Positions 6,877 to 14,519 of a stretch of 15,085 nt of DNA are shown here, piece by piece. The DNA is from Deltaproteobacteria bacterium. Its GTDB lineage: Bacteria > Desulfobacterota > DSM-4660 > Desulfatiglandales > HGW-15. Both the position numbers and the translations under genes were made by a program. The stretch covers positions 1 through 15,085 of the forward strand of contig JAFDIX010000049.1 of the NCBI GenBank assembly GCA_019307805.1. The letters are read 5' to 3'. The notes beneath the pieces were generated by a model. It did no database searches, had not been told where the DNA came from, and worked only from the letters and a program-made list of their open reading frames with translations. Positions within the stretch are counted from its first letter, which is position 1. Each line of letters begins with the position of its first letter.

Positions 6877-8398
6877 ACTGATCATCAACACAAGACCCCA
6901 TGAGACCCGGGTGGCCCTGATAGAGAACGGTGTCGTGGTTGAGCTGCACATCGAGAGAAAGACGGGCCAGGAACTCAATGGAAATATCTATCGCGGGCGT
7001 GTGGTCCGCGTCCTTCCGGGAATGCAGGCATCCTTCGTGGACATTGGTTTCGAAAGGAGTGCATTCCTCTATGTCTCGGATGTTCACAGGGAACTTTCGG
7101 AACTGGAGCAGATGATGCTCCGCAATAGCCTGAATAATGAAGATCACTCATCCCAGGATTTGGAGGAGGTTCGGTCCGACCCTATTACAGACATATCATT
7201 CAACATTGAGGACCTGCTCCATGAGGGTCAGGATATCATGGTCCAGGTATCTAAAGAACCTATCGGGACCAAAGGGGCCAGGCTCACCTCCCATGTCTCC
7301 ATCCCGGGCAGACATCTGGTGATTATGCCCACGGTGAACCATATTGGGGTGTCCAGAAGAATCGAGGATCCCGATGAAAGGGAACGGCTGCGAAACATCA
7401 TCCAGGAGATCCGGCCGAACAGTATGGGCTTCATCGTCAGGACCGTCAGCGAGGGAACCGATGAAAACAAACTGGAATCCGAGATGAATTTTCTTATGAA
7501 ACTATGGTCCAATGTGCAGGAAAAAATGGCCAAAACCCCTGCACCTGGTCTCCTTTACAGGGACCTGAATATCTGCCTGCGATCCGTACGTGATCTTTTT
7601 ACCCGGGAAGTGGATCGGCTCATCATTGACTCCAGGGAAGAGTATAAGAATATCATGGAATTTATCGAGACCTTTGCCCCGAGGCTGAAATATTCTGTTG
7701 AACTCTATGAAGGCGAAGACCCTATCTTTGACACCTACGGTATCGAGATGGACATCTCACGCGCCCTGGAGAGAAAGACATGGTTAAAGTCGGGGGGTTA
7801 CATTGTTATTGAAATGACAGAGGCCCTGACATCCATCGATGTGAACACGGGAAGTTATGTGGGTAAACGAAACCTTGAGGAAACCATCCTGAAGACGAAT
7901 CTTGAAGCCGTCAAGGAAATCGCCTACCAGTTGCGCTTGAGAAATATAGGCGGTCTCATCGTCATTGACTTCATTGATCTGGAGAAGAAGGCAGACCGGG
8001 AAAGGGTATTCATGACCCTGAAGGACGCCTTGAGCAAAGACAAGTCCAAGACACACATTCTAAGGCTGTCCGAACTGGGGCTCATCGAAATGACCCGGAA
8101 GAGAACCCGGGAAAACCTCAACAGATTCCTCACCGAACCCTGCCTCTATTGTGAGGGAAGAGGGTCCCTCAAATCCAAAAAAACCATCTGCTATGAGATA
8201 TTCAGGGATCTTGAAAGGGAGGCGATCCCCACGTCTGAAGGGGGAGATATCTTCGTGCTTGTAAACCCTGAAATAGATCATATCCTCAAGGAAGAGGAGC
8301 AGGATTCCATCGTGGATCTGGAGAAGCGGATTAACAAAAGAATCATCATCATTGCCAGGGATTCCTTCCATGTAGAGCAATACGAAATCAGCACCTAA
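6866..8398 (+). CDS. rng: Ribonuclease G (RNase E/G family)
   Basis: This 510-residue endoribonuclease fits the RNase G size class and lacks the long C-terminal scaffold of RNase E. The S1 RNA-binding domain starts near residue 37 (GNIYRGRVVRVLPGMQASF) and is split by an acidic insert of about 30 residues near 78-110. The DNase I-like catalytic domain holds the metal-binding aspartates Asp325 (SIDVNTG) and Asp368 (VIDFIDL). The zinc-link pair is Cys426 and Cys429 (CLYC). The 43- and 58-residue spacings between these sites equal those of E. coli RNase E (303, 346, 404). The enzyme matures 16S rRNA and cleaves AU-rich single-stranded RNA. The ATG lies inside the end of the radical SAM gene after a GAGGA site. 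Its stop is 6 nt from the stop of the convergent DUF362 gene. Confidence 0.93.
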   Translation: MPNELIINTRPHETRVALIENGVVVELHIERKTGQELNGNIYRGRVVRVLPGMQASFVDIGFERSAFLYVSDVHRELSELEQMMLRNSLNNEDHSSQDLEEVRSDPITDISFNIEDLLHEGQDIMVQVSKEPIGTKGARLTSHVSIPGRHLVIMPTVNHIGVSRRIEDPDERERLRNIIQEIRPNSMGFIVRTVSEGTDENKLESEMNFLMKLWSNVQEKMAKTPAPGLLYRDLNICLRSVRDLFTREVDRLIIDSREEYKNIMEFIETFAPRLKYSVELYEGEDPIFDTYGIEMDISRALERKTWLKSGGYIVIEMTEALTSIDVNTGSYVGKRNLEETILKTNLEAVKEIAYQLRLRNIGGLIVIDFIDLEKKADRERVFMTLKDALSKDKSKTHILRLSELGLIEMTRKRTRENLNRFLTEPCLYCEGRGSLKSKKTICYEIFRDLEREAIPTSEGGDIFVLVNPEIDHILKEEEQDSIVDLEKRINKRIIIIARDSFHVEQYEIST

Positions 8399-8404
8399 AG
8401 TGCC

Positions 8405-10171
8405 TCATGGAAAAGATGTACTCTCTTCTTCCAGCAATTCCTTCAGCATTTCCTCTAGAGCATCCTCAGCGTTCTCGTCCGCATACTGAGGCCTTTCAAC
8501 ATCCGGATACAGACTGAATATCCCCTTCATTATGACCTCTGCGTGGGGAGGGCAGCCGGCCAGGTGTTGCCCCGCACCGGCATTGTGCTGCTGGCAGATG
8601 CCCAGGAATATATTCCTTTCCTCGGGGTTTGGGACAGTTTCTGTTACAGGGCCCAGGAAGACATTCACCTTTTGCCTGAAGGGGCGGTCAATCAGGAGAC
8701 TCCCGGGATTTTTAGGGTCCGGTCTTCTCAATTTGTGCAGGACATAGTGGAGATATCCCCTGCAGCCCGGACAGGCATTGTCGTCGTGGACAACAAATTG
8801 ATGACCCCCTTTCATGTTGATGACCGGCTGCTTAAAGGGACTCCTGACCTCCTTGATGGATGCACCGACAGTGGTGATCATTTCAGGCTCCACAGGGCCC
8901 AGGCCCTGCATATAGGCCAGCTTAACCGGAGGGGAAAGGACAGGGTCGAGCCCCATGATTCTCATGGTGACGGCATCGACCGCCACGGCATTGGTACCTC
9001 CGATGAGCAGGTTCATTGTCTTGGGGCTGCCGTATACCGGGCCGAAATCTTCCTGGGCCGTAAGGCCGTCAATGATCACGAGTTTCGGCTTCACGAGGTG
9101 GTGAATATTGATGAGGTTTTGCCAGAGTCCGAAATAATGGGTCATGTACTTCTCAAGGGGTGGAATAGCGCCCTGAAGGTTTTTAATGGCCAGGGACGCA
9201 ACTGCGGCAAAATGCGTTTTCATCACCGGGAGGTTGATGATGACGTCTGCATCTTCGAGGGTTTGGGGAATTTTTCGCGAGAGCATCCTTTTCCCGCCCG
9301 GAACCACCTTCTCAACCAGCCTGTCCGTGTTGAGATCCACAAGATCGACTTTGGCGGGATCTATATCCCTCAGGCTGTCATAACCATAGTGGGCGAAGAG
9401 TTTCATTGTTTCGGCCCTGTTGATGGAGGCCCCTTCGGCAACAATCACTTTTTTCGCTATCGGTAGCAGGATCTCAATAAGGGCCTTGAGCAGCCCCAAA
9501 TCGGTGACAATACCCCCACTGTAGACGCCGTTTCGAAGGCCGTGATCAGCAACGACATTGGGCTTAATGACAACGGTCTGCCCCTTCTTCAGAAATTTTT
9601 CCAACCCGCCCAATGCATCCAGGACATGCGTGAGAGAAGCCTTGATTTCACGATGGGACCTGGTAGGGGGGACCCTTTCCAGAACGACCCGTTCTTTTTC
9701 AGGGTATTCCCTGCTTGGCCTTTGGCCCGTGACTTTCCTGAGGAACACCGTTGTGCTCAAATCCATCTTGACGAATTCAAACCCCTGGGATGCAAAGAAA
9801 CGCGTGGGTCGAAAGCCATACGCGACCATCCATGTGTACTTTTCGGTGTCTTCTTTAAGGATCTCGGATGAAACAAGGCTTTCCCTGCTGATGAGGGCAT
9901 CCACCATGGCTGCTTCCATGCCCTTTCCAGCCCAATTCTCTTCGACCAGTATTTCTTCAATGGTGCTCCGGTGCGGATGATATATGATCCACCCAAACTC
10001 CTCAGAATCTTTCTTGGCACCATAGGTGATGATATCAGGGTCTTCTTTCCATTGGCGGGACCTGCGCTCTGCATACCCTTCCGGCGCACCCATGGATCGA
10101 TAATGATTGGCAAGATTTTCCCAGAACGCCTTTGGTGGTTTTCCCTGTTTTAGCGTGATACCCGATGACAT
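8405..10171 (-). CDS. GNAT-like domain fused to DUF362 protein with C-terminal cysteine motifs
   Basis: This 588-residue protein has three parts. Residues 1-155 look like a GNAT acyltransferase (IEEILVEENWAGKGMEAAMV, 71-90, with a degenerate N-x-x-G-x-G acetyl-CoA loop, then YGFRPTRFF near 118-126). Residues about 185-430 are a DUF362 domain (VVIKPNVVADH near 200-210, INLPVMKTH near 312-320, AVAVDAVTMRIMGLDP near 405-420). The tail has paired cysteines at 467 and 470 (DNACPGC) and single ones at 526 and 540 (CQQHNAGAGQHLAGCPPH), which might bind a metal or Fe-S cluster. It ends in an acidic helix. No signal peptide or membrane helix is seen, so it is probably cytoplasmic. DUF362 has no settled reaction, and its fusion to a GNAT-like domain is uncommon in my knowledge. 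AAGGGG lies five bases before the ATG. Confidence 0.8.
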   Translation of the reverse strand: MSSGITLKQGKPPKAFWENLANHYRSMGAPEGYAERRSRQWKEDPDIITYGAKKDSEEFGWIIYHPHRSTIEEILVEENWAGKGMEAAMVDALISRESLVSSEILKEDTEKYTWMVAYGFRPTRFFASQGFEFVKMDLSTTVFLRKVTGQRPSREYPEKERVVLERVPPTRSHREIKASLTHVLDALGGLEKFLKKGQTVVIKPNVVADHGLRNGVYSGGIVTDLGLLKALIEILLPIAKKVIVAEGASINRAETMKLFAHYGYDSLRDIDPAKVDLVDLNTDRLVEKVVPGGKRMLSRKIPQTLEDADVIINLPVMKTHFAAVASLAIKNLQGAIPPLEKYMTHYFGLWQNLINIHHLVKPKLVIIDGLTAQEDFGPVYGSPKTMNLLIGGTNAVAVDAVTMRIMGLDPVLSPPVKLAYMQGLGPVEPEMITTVGASIKEVRSPFKQPVINMKGGHQFVVHDDNACPGCRGYLHYVLHKLRRPDPKNPGSLLIDRPFRQKVNVFLGPVTETVPNPEERNIFLGICQQHNAGAGQHLAGCPPHAEVIMKGIFSLYPDVERPQYADENAEDALEEMLKELLEEESTSFP

Positions 10172-10191
10172 ACTTTCCCCTTATTCATCCA

Positions 10192-10224
10192 AAAGGACCC
10201 CATTGGGATGAGGACGGGTCCTTT
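10192..10224 (-). terminator. Hairpin between J-domain and DUF362 genes
   Basis: A perfect 9-bp inverted repeat (AAAGGACCC at 10192-10200, GGGTCCTTT at 10216-10224) with a 15-nt loop lies in the 55-nt gap between the two minus-strand genes. On the minus strand the stem ends in TTTT. It may terminate or attenuate read-through, or simply mark processing. The long loop and short T run make a strong terminator unlikely. Confidence 0.5.
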
Positions 10225-10226
10225 GC

Positions 10227-10565
10227 CTATTTAAATTGACGAATCCTTTTGATGGTGCTGTAGGCCTGGTTCAGGGACGATACCTTCCCCTTCATGGCCT
10301 CGGCCTCGATTTCATCCATTTGACCATGAAGGTCCGGATGATACTGCTTTACCAGACGTCTGTAGGATTTCTTTACTTCCTCCGGGGAGGAGGTAGGCTC
10401 TACCTCGAGGGTACGGCAACATTGCATCAGAAGGGCATCCCCTTCACCCTTTTCAGAGGGTTTCATTTGCTTGCTGATGATAAATCCCAGCAGCGCCCCC
10501 ACCGGCCCGGCAACATAATATCCCAGACCTGCACCAATGGCCTTTTTCCAACCGGAAGACACCAT
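10227..10565 (-). CDS. Small membrane-anchored J-domain protein (DjlA-like)
   Basis: This 112-residue protein has a glycine-rich N-terminal hydrophobic segment (GAGLGYYVAGPVGALLGF, about 11-28) that resembles the anchor of DjlA-type proteins. A C-terminal J domain (about 46-110) carries the HPD tripeptide at 76-78 (KQYHPDLHG), with the basic helix KKSYRRLVKQY before it and a closing SLNQAYSTIKRI helix. The HPD loop is what stimulates the ATPase of DnaK-type Hsp70 chaperones, so it probably recruits DnaK to the membrane or to a specific client. The TerB domain of true DjlA is absent, as are the Gly/Phe and zinc regions of DnaJ. A GAGGAGG site lies 14-15 bases before the ATG, further than usual. 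No partner is obvious in the window. Confidence 0.83.
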   Translation of the reverse strand: MVSSGWKKAIGAGLGYYVAGPVGALLGFIISKQMKPSEKGEGDALLMQCCRTLEVEPTSSPEEVKKSYRRLVKQYHPDLHGQMDEIEAEAMKGKVSSLNQAYSTIKRIRQFK

Positions 10566-10610
10566 GGGGTTCTACCCGACCCTCCTCAATTCCATTTTCG
10601 AAGAAAACAA

Positions 10611-10744
10611 TGATGGACTCGCAAAAAGTCCGAATTCATCATGCCGGACTTGATGCGGCATCCAGAGCATACTGAAATAACTGGATTCCGGCCTTCGCCG
10701 GAATGACGCTTTAAAGGGATTCCAGATTTTTTACGAAAACATCA
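10611..10744. repeat. MITE-like dispersed repeat with terminal inverted repeats
   Basis: This 134-bp non-coding element is bounded by imperfect 20-bp terminal inverted repeats (10611-10630 and 10725-10744, 15 of 20 matching). It is flanked by a direct ACAA (10607-10610 and 10745-10748) that looks like a target duplication. Inside are two hairpins: ATGCCG/CGGCAT (10641-10646 with 10656-10661) and a perfect 8-bp ATTCCGGC stem with CTTC loop (10685-10704). The sequence, including ATTCCGGC...GCCGGAATGAC, recalls dispersed repeats common in deltaproteobacterial genomes. It has no ORF, so it would depend on a transposase elsewhere. Confidence 0.65.
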
Positions 10745-10889
10745 ACAATGGAATGAAATAAGATAATTTTCACATTATATGAACGCCTTAGGAACATTTT
10801 GGCCTATGGTTTCCTATGACCTTAACCCCCTAACTTCCTGTCTGTCAATCTTTTCCTATCTTCCCCATATTAAGAAGTTTTGTTTTTTA

Positions 10890-10918
10890 TTGACATTAAC
10901 TTGTTGTTTTGATACTTG
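10890..10918 (+). promoter_or_regulatory. Candidate weak promoter for the CHASE2 kinase gene
   Basis: A perfect TTGACA (10890-10895) lies in AT-rich DNA about 50 bp before the kinase start. The -10 box is poor: GATACT (15-bp spacing, 4 of 6) or TACTTG (17-bp spacing). Transcription may need an activator, or the true -10 differs. Confidence 0.4.
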
Positions 10919-10945
10919 ATACCTTTAATTTTCTTGTTAAATTAA

Positions 10946-13456
10946 ATGATAAAAAAACTCTTTAATCCCCTTTTGGGTGCTATTACTGTTCTGCTCTTTA
11001 TTTTCCTTTCATACTACGGCCTTCCCTTGATTGATTTCCTGGACGGTCGAATCTATGATCTGGAAATGTCCCTAAGCGGTACCCGCGAGTCCGGGAAAAG
11101 CAGTGTTGTCCTCATAGATATCGACGACAAGAGCCTCAAAAAACTCGGGCAATGGCCCTGGCCAAGGCACATCCTGGCCGAGATGATTGACAAACTCCAT
11201 GGAAACGGTGCAAAACTGATTGGGCTCAATATCCCTCTTCTGGATAAAGAATCAAACCAAGGGCTTCAGGAGATCGTCGCATTCCAGGAGAAACTGGATG
11301 CCTATGCAGAAGGCAAAAAAACCACTGAACTCCTCACCTGGACCCGGGAAAACCTGGGAATTCTCCAACAGAATCTGGACAACGACCAAATACTGGTGAA
11401 CAGCATTAAACGGAGCGGTATTATCATTCTCCCTGTTTTCGGAAGGGAGGGGAAAGATGCAAAGGGTTTCAGCAAGGATGAAGTTTCCGTGCTCACCAAG
11501 AACTTCCTGAAGCAGTCAAAGAAGGCCGCTTCCCCGAGTGCAGGGACTTTACCCAGGCTGACGGCTATGCCGTTTGATGCCGTCGCTCGGGCAGCCCGGG
11601 GAGTGGGGCACGGGAATGTAACGTTTGATCGCCAGATGACCGTACGGACTCACCCTATCTTTCTGTGGTACAAAAATTCTCTGCTGCCTTCTCTGCCCCT
11701 GCGAATGGCCATCGCCTCTTCAGGGCTGAAACCGAGGCAGGTGCTCGCCGAACCAGGCCGAATTCAAATGAAAGGGAGCACCATACCGCTCGTCGACGGG
11801 AGAATGCTGATCAGTTACAGACTGGGGCAGGGTGACCTGCCCCGGTATTCCTTTGCCGATGTCCTGAAGTCTGAAAAGGCGCCACGCACCATCAAGGGCA
11901 GGAATATTATTATCGGATTCAACTCCAGTGAGAGTAAACATATCCCCACCCCCATATCTTCCCACATGTCGGAAAACGAACTGGCTGCCCGCATCCTGGA
12001 CAATATCCTTAACAAGGATTTTATTGCACGCCCCGCATTCATGGTCCATTTGGAGGTCTTGGCCATGCTTCTGTTGGGATGTTTCGCTACTTTGTTCTTT
12101 CCCAAAATGCGTCCCTTGCCAAGACTGGCCTGGACCCTGGGGTTGGTTGCACTTACGCTTGCCGTAAGCCTCACTCTGTTTTCCATACTGCAAATCTGGT
12201 TCAAGGCAACCTATATTGGGACCTTTATGATCGCCGTTTTTTTTGTCTTTTCAGTCAAACAGGTATTCTCCAGCGAACGGGTAACCCAGCAGTCCCTCGA
12301 AACCAACCGGTTACTGGGGCTTAGTTTTCAAAGTCAGGGCCTCCTGGATCTGGCCTTCGACAAGTTTCAAAAGCTCCCGCTTGACAATGAAACCAAGGAT
12401 CTCATTTACAACCTGGGAATCGAATATGAGCGGAAGCGCATGATCAACAAAGCGATCGAGGCATATGAATTTGTCAACAAAGGGAGTGGCTTCAGGGACC
12501 TGAACGACCGCATTCCCAAATTGAAGGACTCGGACAAATCATCCACCCTTGGAAGCCATGGGCGGACAAAGGAACCCAATATTCTGGATGAAGCCTCCTC
12601 GGAAGCCGTCACCAAGCTTGGGCGCTATGACATACTGGGCACCCTCGGGAAAGGATCCATGGGACTCGTGTACAAGGCCCTGGATCCAAAAATCAATCGC
12701 CTGCTGGCCATTAAGACCATTCGGTTTTCCGAGGAATTTGATGAGGATGTGATCAGCGAAATCAAAGAGCGTTTTTTCAGGGAAGCGGAGATTGCCGGGC
12801 AGCTCTCCCATCCTTCCATCGTCACCATTTATGATGTGGGCGAACATGGAGACCTGACCTATATGGCCATGGAGTTTCTGGAGGGTCACGATCTGGAGAA
12901 CTACATTTCAAAGAAAACCCTGCTTCCCTTCAGGAAGGTCCTGGATATTGTCGGGCGGGTCGCTGATGCCCTTCACTATGCCCACAAACATGATGTGATC
13001 CATAGGGATATCAAGCCGGCCAATATTATGCTTCAGGACAATGGCGGTGTAAAAGTGACTGATTTTGGTATTGCAAAGGCAATATCCTCTTCCAGGACCA
13101 AAACAGGAGTGATTCTAGGGACCCCCAACTATATGTCACCCGAGCAGATCATGGGGCAGAAGATCGATCAACGTTCTGATATTTTCTCTCTCGGTGTCCT
13201 CTTTTTTCAGCTGTTGACCGGGGAGACACCATTCCACGGTGATAATTTGAGCAGCCTTCTTTACCAGATTACCCAGGTGAAGCATCCCGCGGTACGAGAG
13301 TACAATCCCAAAATCCCGAAGGTCTGTGAAAAAATCGTCGATAAAGCCCTTGCCAAGAATCCCAAGACGAGATTCAAGACCGCTGGAGAAATGGGGCGAT
13401 ATGTCAAACTCCTTACATCCAAACTGGATCAGTTGATGAAAAAAAGCTCCCGGTAG
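10946..13456 (+). CDS. CHASE2-domain transmembrane Ser/Thr protein kinase
   Basis: This 836-residue receptor kinase has an N-terminal helix (about 6-28), then an extracytoplasmic CHASE2 sensor domain (about 30-345; RIYDLEMSL, IDIDDKSLKKLGQWPWPR). Three close membrane helices follow between about 365 and 437, then a TPR-like helical segment (about 445-510). The Hanks-type kinase domain (about 560-830) has the glycine loop GKGSMG (568-573), Lys590, HRDIKPAN with catalytic Asp688, DFG at 706-708 and SPE ending at Glu733. All catalytic residues are present, so it should be active on Ser/Thr. It would sense a periplasmic signal, of unknown nature, and phosphorylate cytoplasmic proteins, plausibly the FHA protein downstream. 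The ATG lacks a recognisable Shine-Dalgarno, which may keep expression low. The PP2C gene follows 133 nt later. Confidence 0.92.
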   Translation: MIKKLFNPLLGAITVLLFIFLSYYGLPLIDFLDGRIYDLEMSLSGTRESGKSSVVLIDIDDKSLKKLGQWPWPRHILAEMIDKLHGNGAKLIGLNIPLLDKESNQGLQEIVAFQEKLDAYAEGKKTTELLTWTRENLGILQQNLDNDQILVNSIKRSGIIILPVFGREGKDAKGFSKDEVSVLTKNFLKQSKKAASPSAGTLPRLTAMPFDAVARAARGVGHGNVTFDRQMTVRTHPIFLWYKNSLLPSLPLRMAIASSGLKPRQVLAEPGRIQMKGSTIPLVDGRMLISYRLGQGDLPRYSFADVLKSEKAPRTIKGRNIIIGFNSSESKHIPTPISSHMSENELAARILDNILNKDFIARPAFMVHLEVLAMLLLGCFATLFFPKMRPLPRLAWTLGLVALTLAVSLTLFSILQIWFKATYIGTFMIAVFFVFSVKQVFSSERVTQQSLETNRLLGLSFQSQGLLDLAFDKFQKLPLDNETKDLIYNLGIEYERKRMINKAIEAYEFVNKGSGFRDLNDRIPKLKDSDKSSTLGSHGRTKEPNILDEASSEAVTKLGRYDILGTLGKGSMGLVYKALDPKINRLLAIKTIRFSEEFDEDVISEIKERFFREAEIAGQLSHPSIVTIYDVGEHGDLTYMAMEFLEGHDLENYISKKTLLPFRKVLDIVGRVADALHYAHKHDVIHRDIKPANIMLQDNGGVKVTDFGIAKAISSSRTKTGVILGTPNYMSPEQIMGQKIDQRSDIFSLGVLFFQLLTGETPFHGDNLSSLLYQITQVKHPAVREYNPKIPKVCEKIVDKALAKNPKTRFKTAGEMGRYVKLLTSKLDQLMKKSSR

Positions 13457-13524
13457 TTACTGCCCTATTACGGGGCCTTTGTGCTATATATATATTCTGT
13501 TGAAACCGTCGAAAAAGCAGCCGA

Positions 13525-13567
13525 GGCTGTTGGATGATGTTCAGGTGTAAGGCATCCGACAACAGCC
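13525..13567 (+). promoter_or_regulatory. Inverted repeat before the PP2C gene
   Basis: GGCTGTTGGATG (13525-13536) can pair with CATCCGACAACAGCC (13553-13567), with a three-base bulge. It lies in the 133-nt gap between kinase and phosphatase, 22 nt before the TTG start, and has no T run. It could be an RNA hairpin tuning relative expression or an operator; which is unknown. Confidence 0.4.
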
Positions 13568-13589
13568 ACATTAGAAGATTGGAGTCGTT

Positions 13590-14453
13590 TTGCAGGTACT
13601 AGCCTTCGGAATAACCGATGTGGGTCTCAAGCGAGAGGGGAATGAGGATTCTTTCTCCACCGACGAAGATCTCGACCTGTATGTCGTGGCGGATGGGATG
13701 GGCGGACACCTGGCTGGCGAAGTAGCGAGTCAAGTCGCTGTGGAAATGATCAACAAGAGCTTTCGAAAGTGGGTGGGGAAAAATATTCCGCATGACCAGC
13801 TCTTCGGCCTACCCGACGATTCCCTCTCATTGGGCGGAAACTACATCCTGAGCAGTATTAAACTCGCTAATAAAATCGTCTATGAGCTGGCCATGAATTA
13901 TGAACAATACCACGGCATGGGCACCACGGTTGCCGCCATCCATGTAACCCCTGCTCAGATCGTAGTGGCAAATGTGGGTGACAGCCGGATCTATCTGGTC
14001 AGAGATGGCACCATTGAACAACTCTCCAAGGATCACACCATTGTTTCGGAACAGATTGAAATGGGGGTCATGACCGAAGAGGAAGCCGAGAACTCCCCTC
14101 TCAAACATATTCTCACCAGAAACCTCGGTTCAGCAGAAGAAGTGGAGCCGGATGTCTATGAGGTGGTGCCCTCCAACAATGACAAATATGTTCTTTGTTC
14201 GGACGGCCTGACCGATTTGGTAAATGATGATGAGATCCTGGAAATGGCCGAGGAAGCGGATGATCCTGAAGAGCTCTGCCGCCGCTTTGTGGAAAAAGTG
14301 TTGAAGCGTGGGGCCCATGACAATACCACGATTATTTCGGTTTTTCTTACGGATGTGCGAAAGAAAAAAGAGGGCCCAATGATAAAACTGGGGGGCTTTT
14401 TTGCCGATACCATCATTGGAATCCAGAAATTTATTAGAAAATTTAAGCCATAA
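13590..14453 (+). CDS. PP2C-family Ser/Thr phosphatase
   Basis: This 287-residue phosphatase has the PP2C motifs in order: KREGNED (14-20), DGMGG (35-39, metal-binding Asp35), GMGTT (109-113), VANVGDSR (126-133), LTRNLG (175-180), CSDGLTD (193-199, metal-binding Asp195) and HDNTT (243-247, Asp244). It is a metal-dependent enzyme that removes phosphate from Ser/Thr, expected to reverse the kinase encoded just upstream. The core ends near residue 253; a basic, amphipathic tail of about 34 residues follows and may touch the membrane or a partner. The start is TTG, supported by GGAG five bases upstream and by the MQVLAFGITDVG beginning typical of the family. No membrane helix is seen, so it is cytoplasmic. 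Confidence 0.92.
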   Translation: MQVLAFGITDVGLKREGNEDSFSTDEDLDLYVVADGMGGHLAGEVASQVAVEMINKSFRKWVGKNIPHDQLFGLPDDSLSLGGNYILSSIKLANKIVYELAMNYEQYHGMGTTVAAIHVTPAQIVVANVGDSRIYLVRDGTIEQLSKDHTIVSEQIEMGVMTEEEAENSPLKHILTRNLGSAEEVEPDVYEVVPSNNDKYVLCSDGLTDLVNDDEILEMAEEADDPEELCRRFVEKVLKRGAHDNTTIISVFLTDVRKKKEGPMIKLGGFFADTIIGIQKFIRKFKP

Positions 14454-14465
14454 GTTAATTTTATG

Positions 14466-14494
14466 TTGCTATTTTATGTTATATTTGGTATAAA
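14466..14494 (+). promoter_or_regulatory. Candidate promoter for the FHA gene
   Basis: TTGCTA (14466-14471, 4 of 6) and TATAAA (14489-14494, 5 of 6) stand 17 bp apart, with an extended -10 TGG just upstream (14486-14488). It lies in the AT-rich 66-nt gap after the PP2C gene and predicts a short leader of about 20 nt. It would let the FHA gene be made apart from the kinase and phosphatase. Confidence 0.6.
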
Positions 14495-14519
14495 ATGATA
14501 CTCCAACTGGGGGCAGACC

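Larger units (their letters stand above)
10566..10945. other. 380-nt intergenic region between divergent J-domain and kinase genes
   Basis: No gene is seen in this stretch. It holds a MITE-like repeat (10611-10744), then AT-rich DNA with a TAGGAA...TTCCTA inverted repeat (10789-10794 with 10811-10816, 16-nt gap), a possible promoter and the start of the kinase gene. No clear minus-strand promoter for the J-domain gene was recognised. Confidence 0.7.

Noticed and set aside
8543..9466. 307-residue plus-strand ORF inside the DUF362 gene
   Set aside because: It is antisense to a clear DUF362 gene, has no family motif and no good ribosome binding site; a shadow of strong codon bias.
10611..10744. 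CRISPR or tRNA signal in the repeat region
   Set aside because: No regularly spaced direct repeats and no cloverleaf; the paired ends fit a MITE-like element better.
13462..13480. GCCC...GGGC repeat just after the kinase stop as a terminator
   Set aside because: Stem of about four pairs and only a short CTTT after it; too weak to call.
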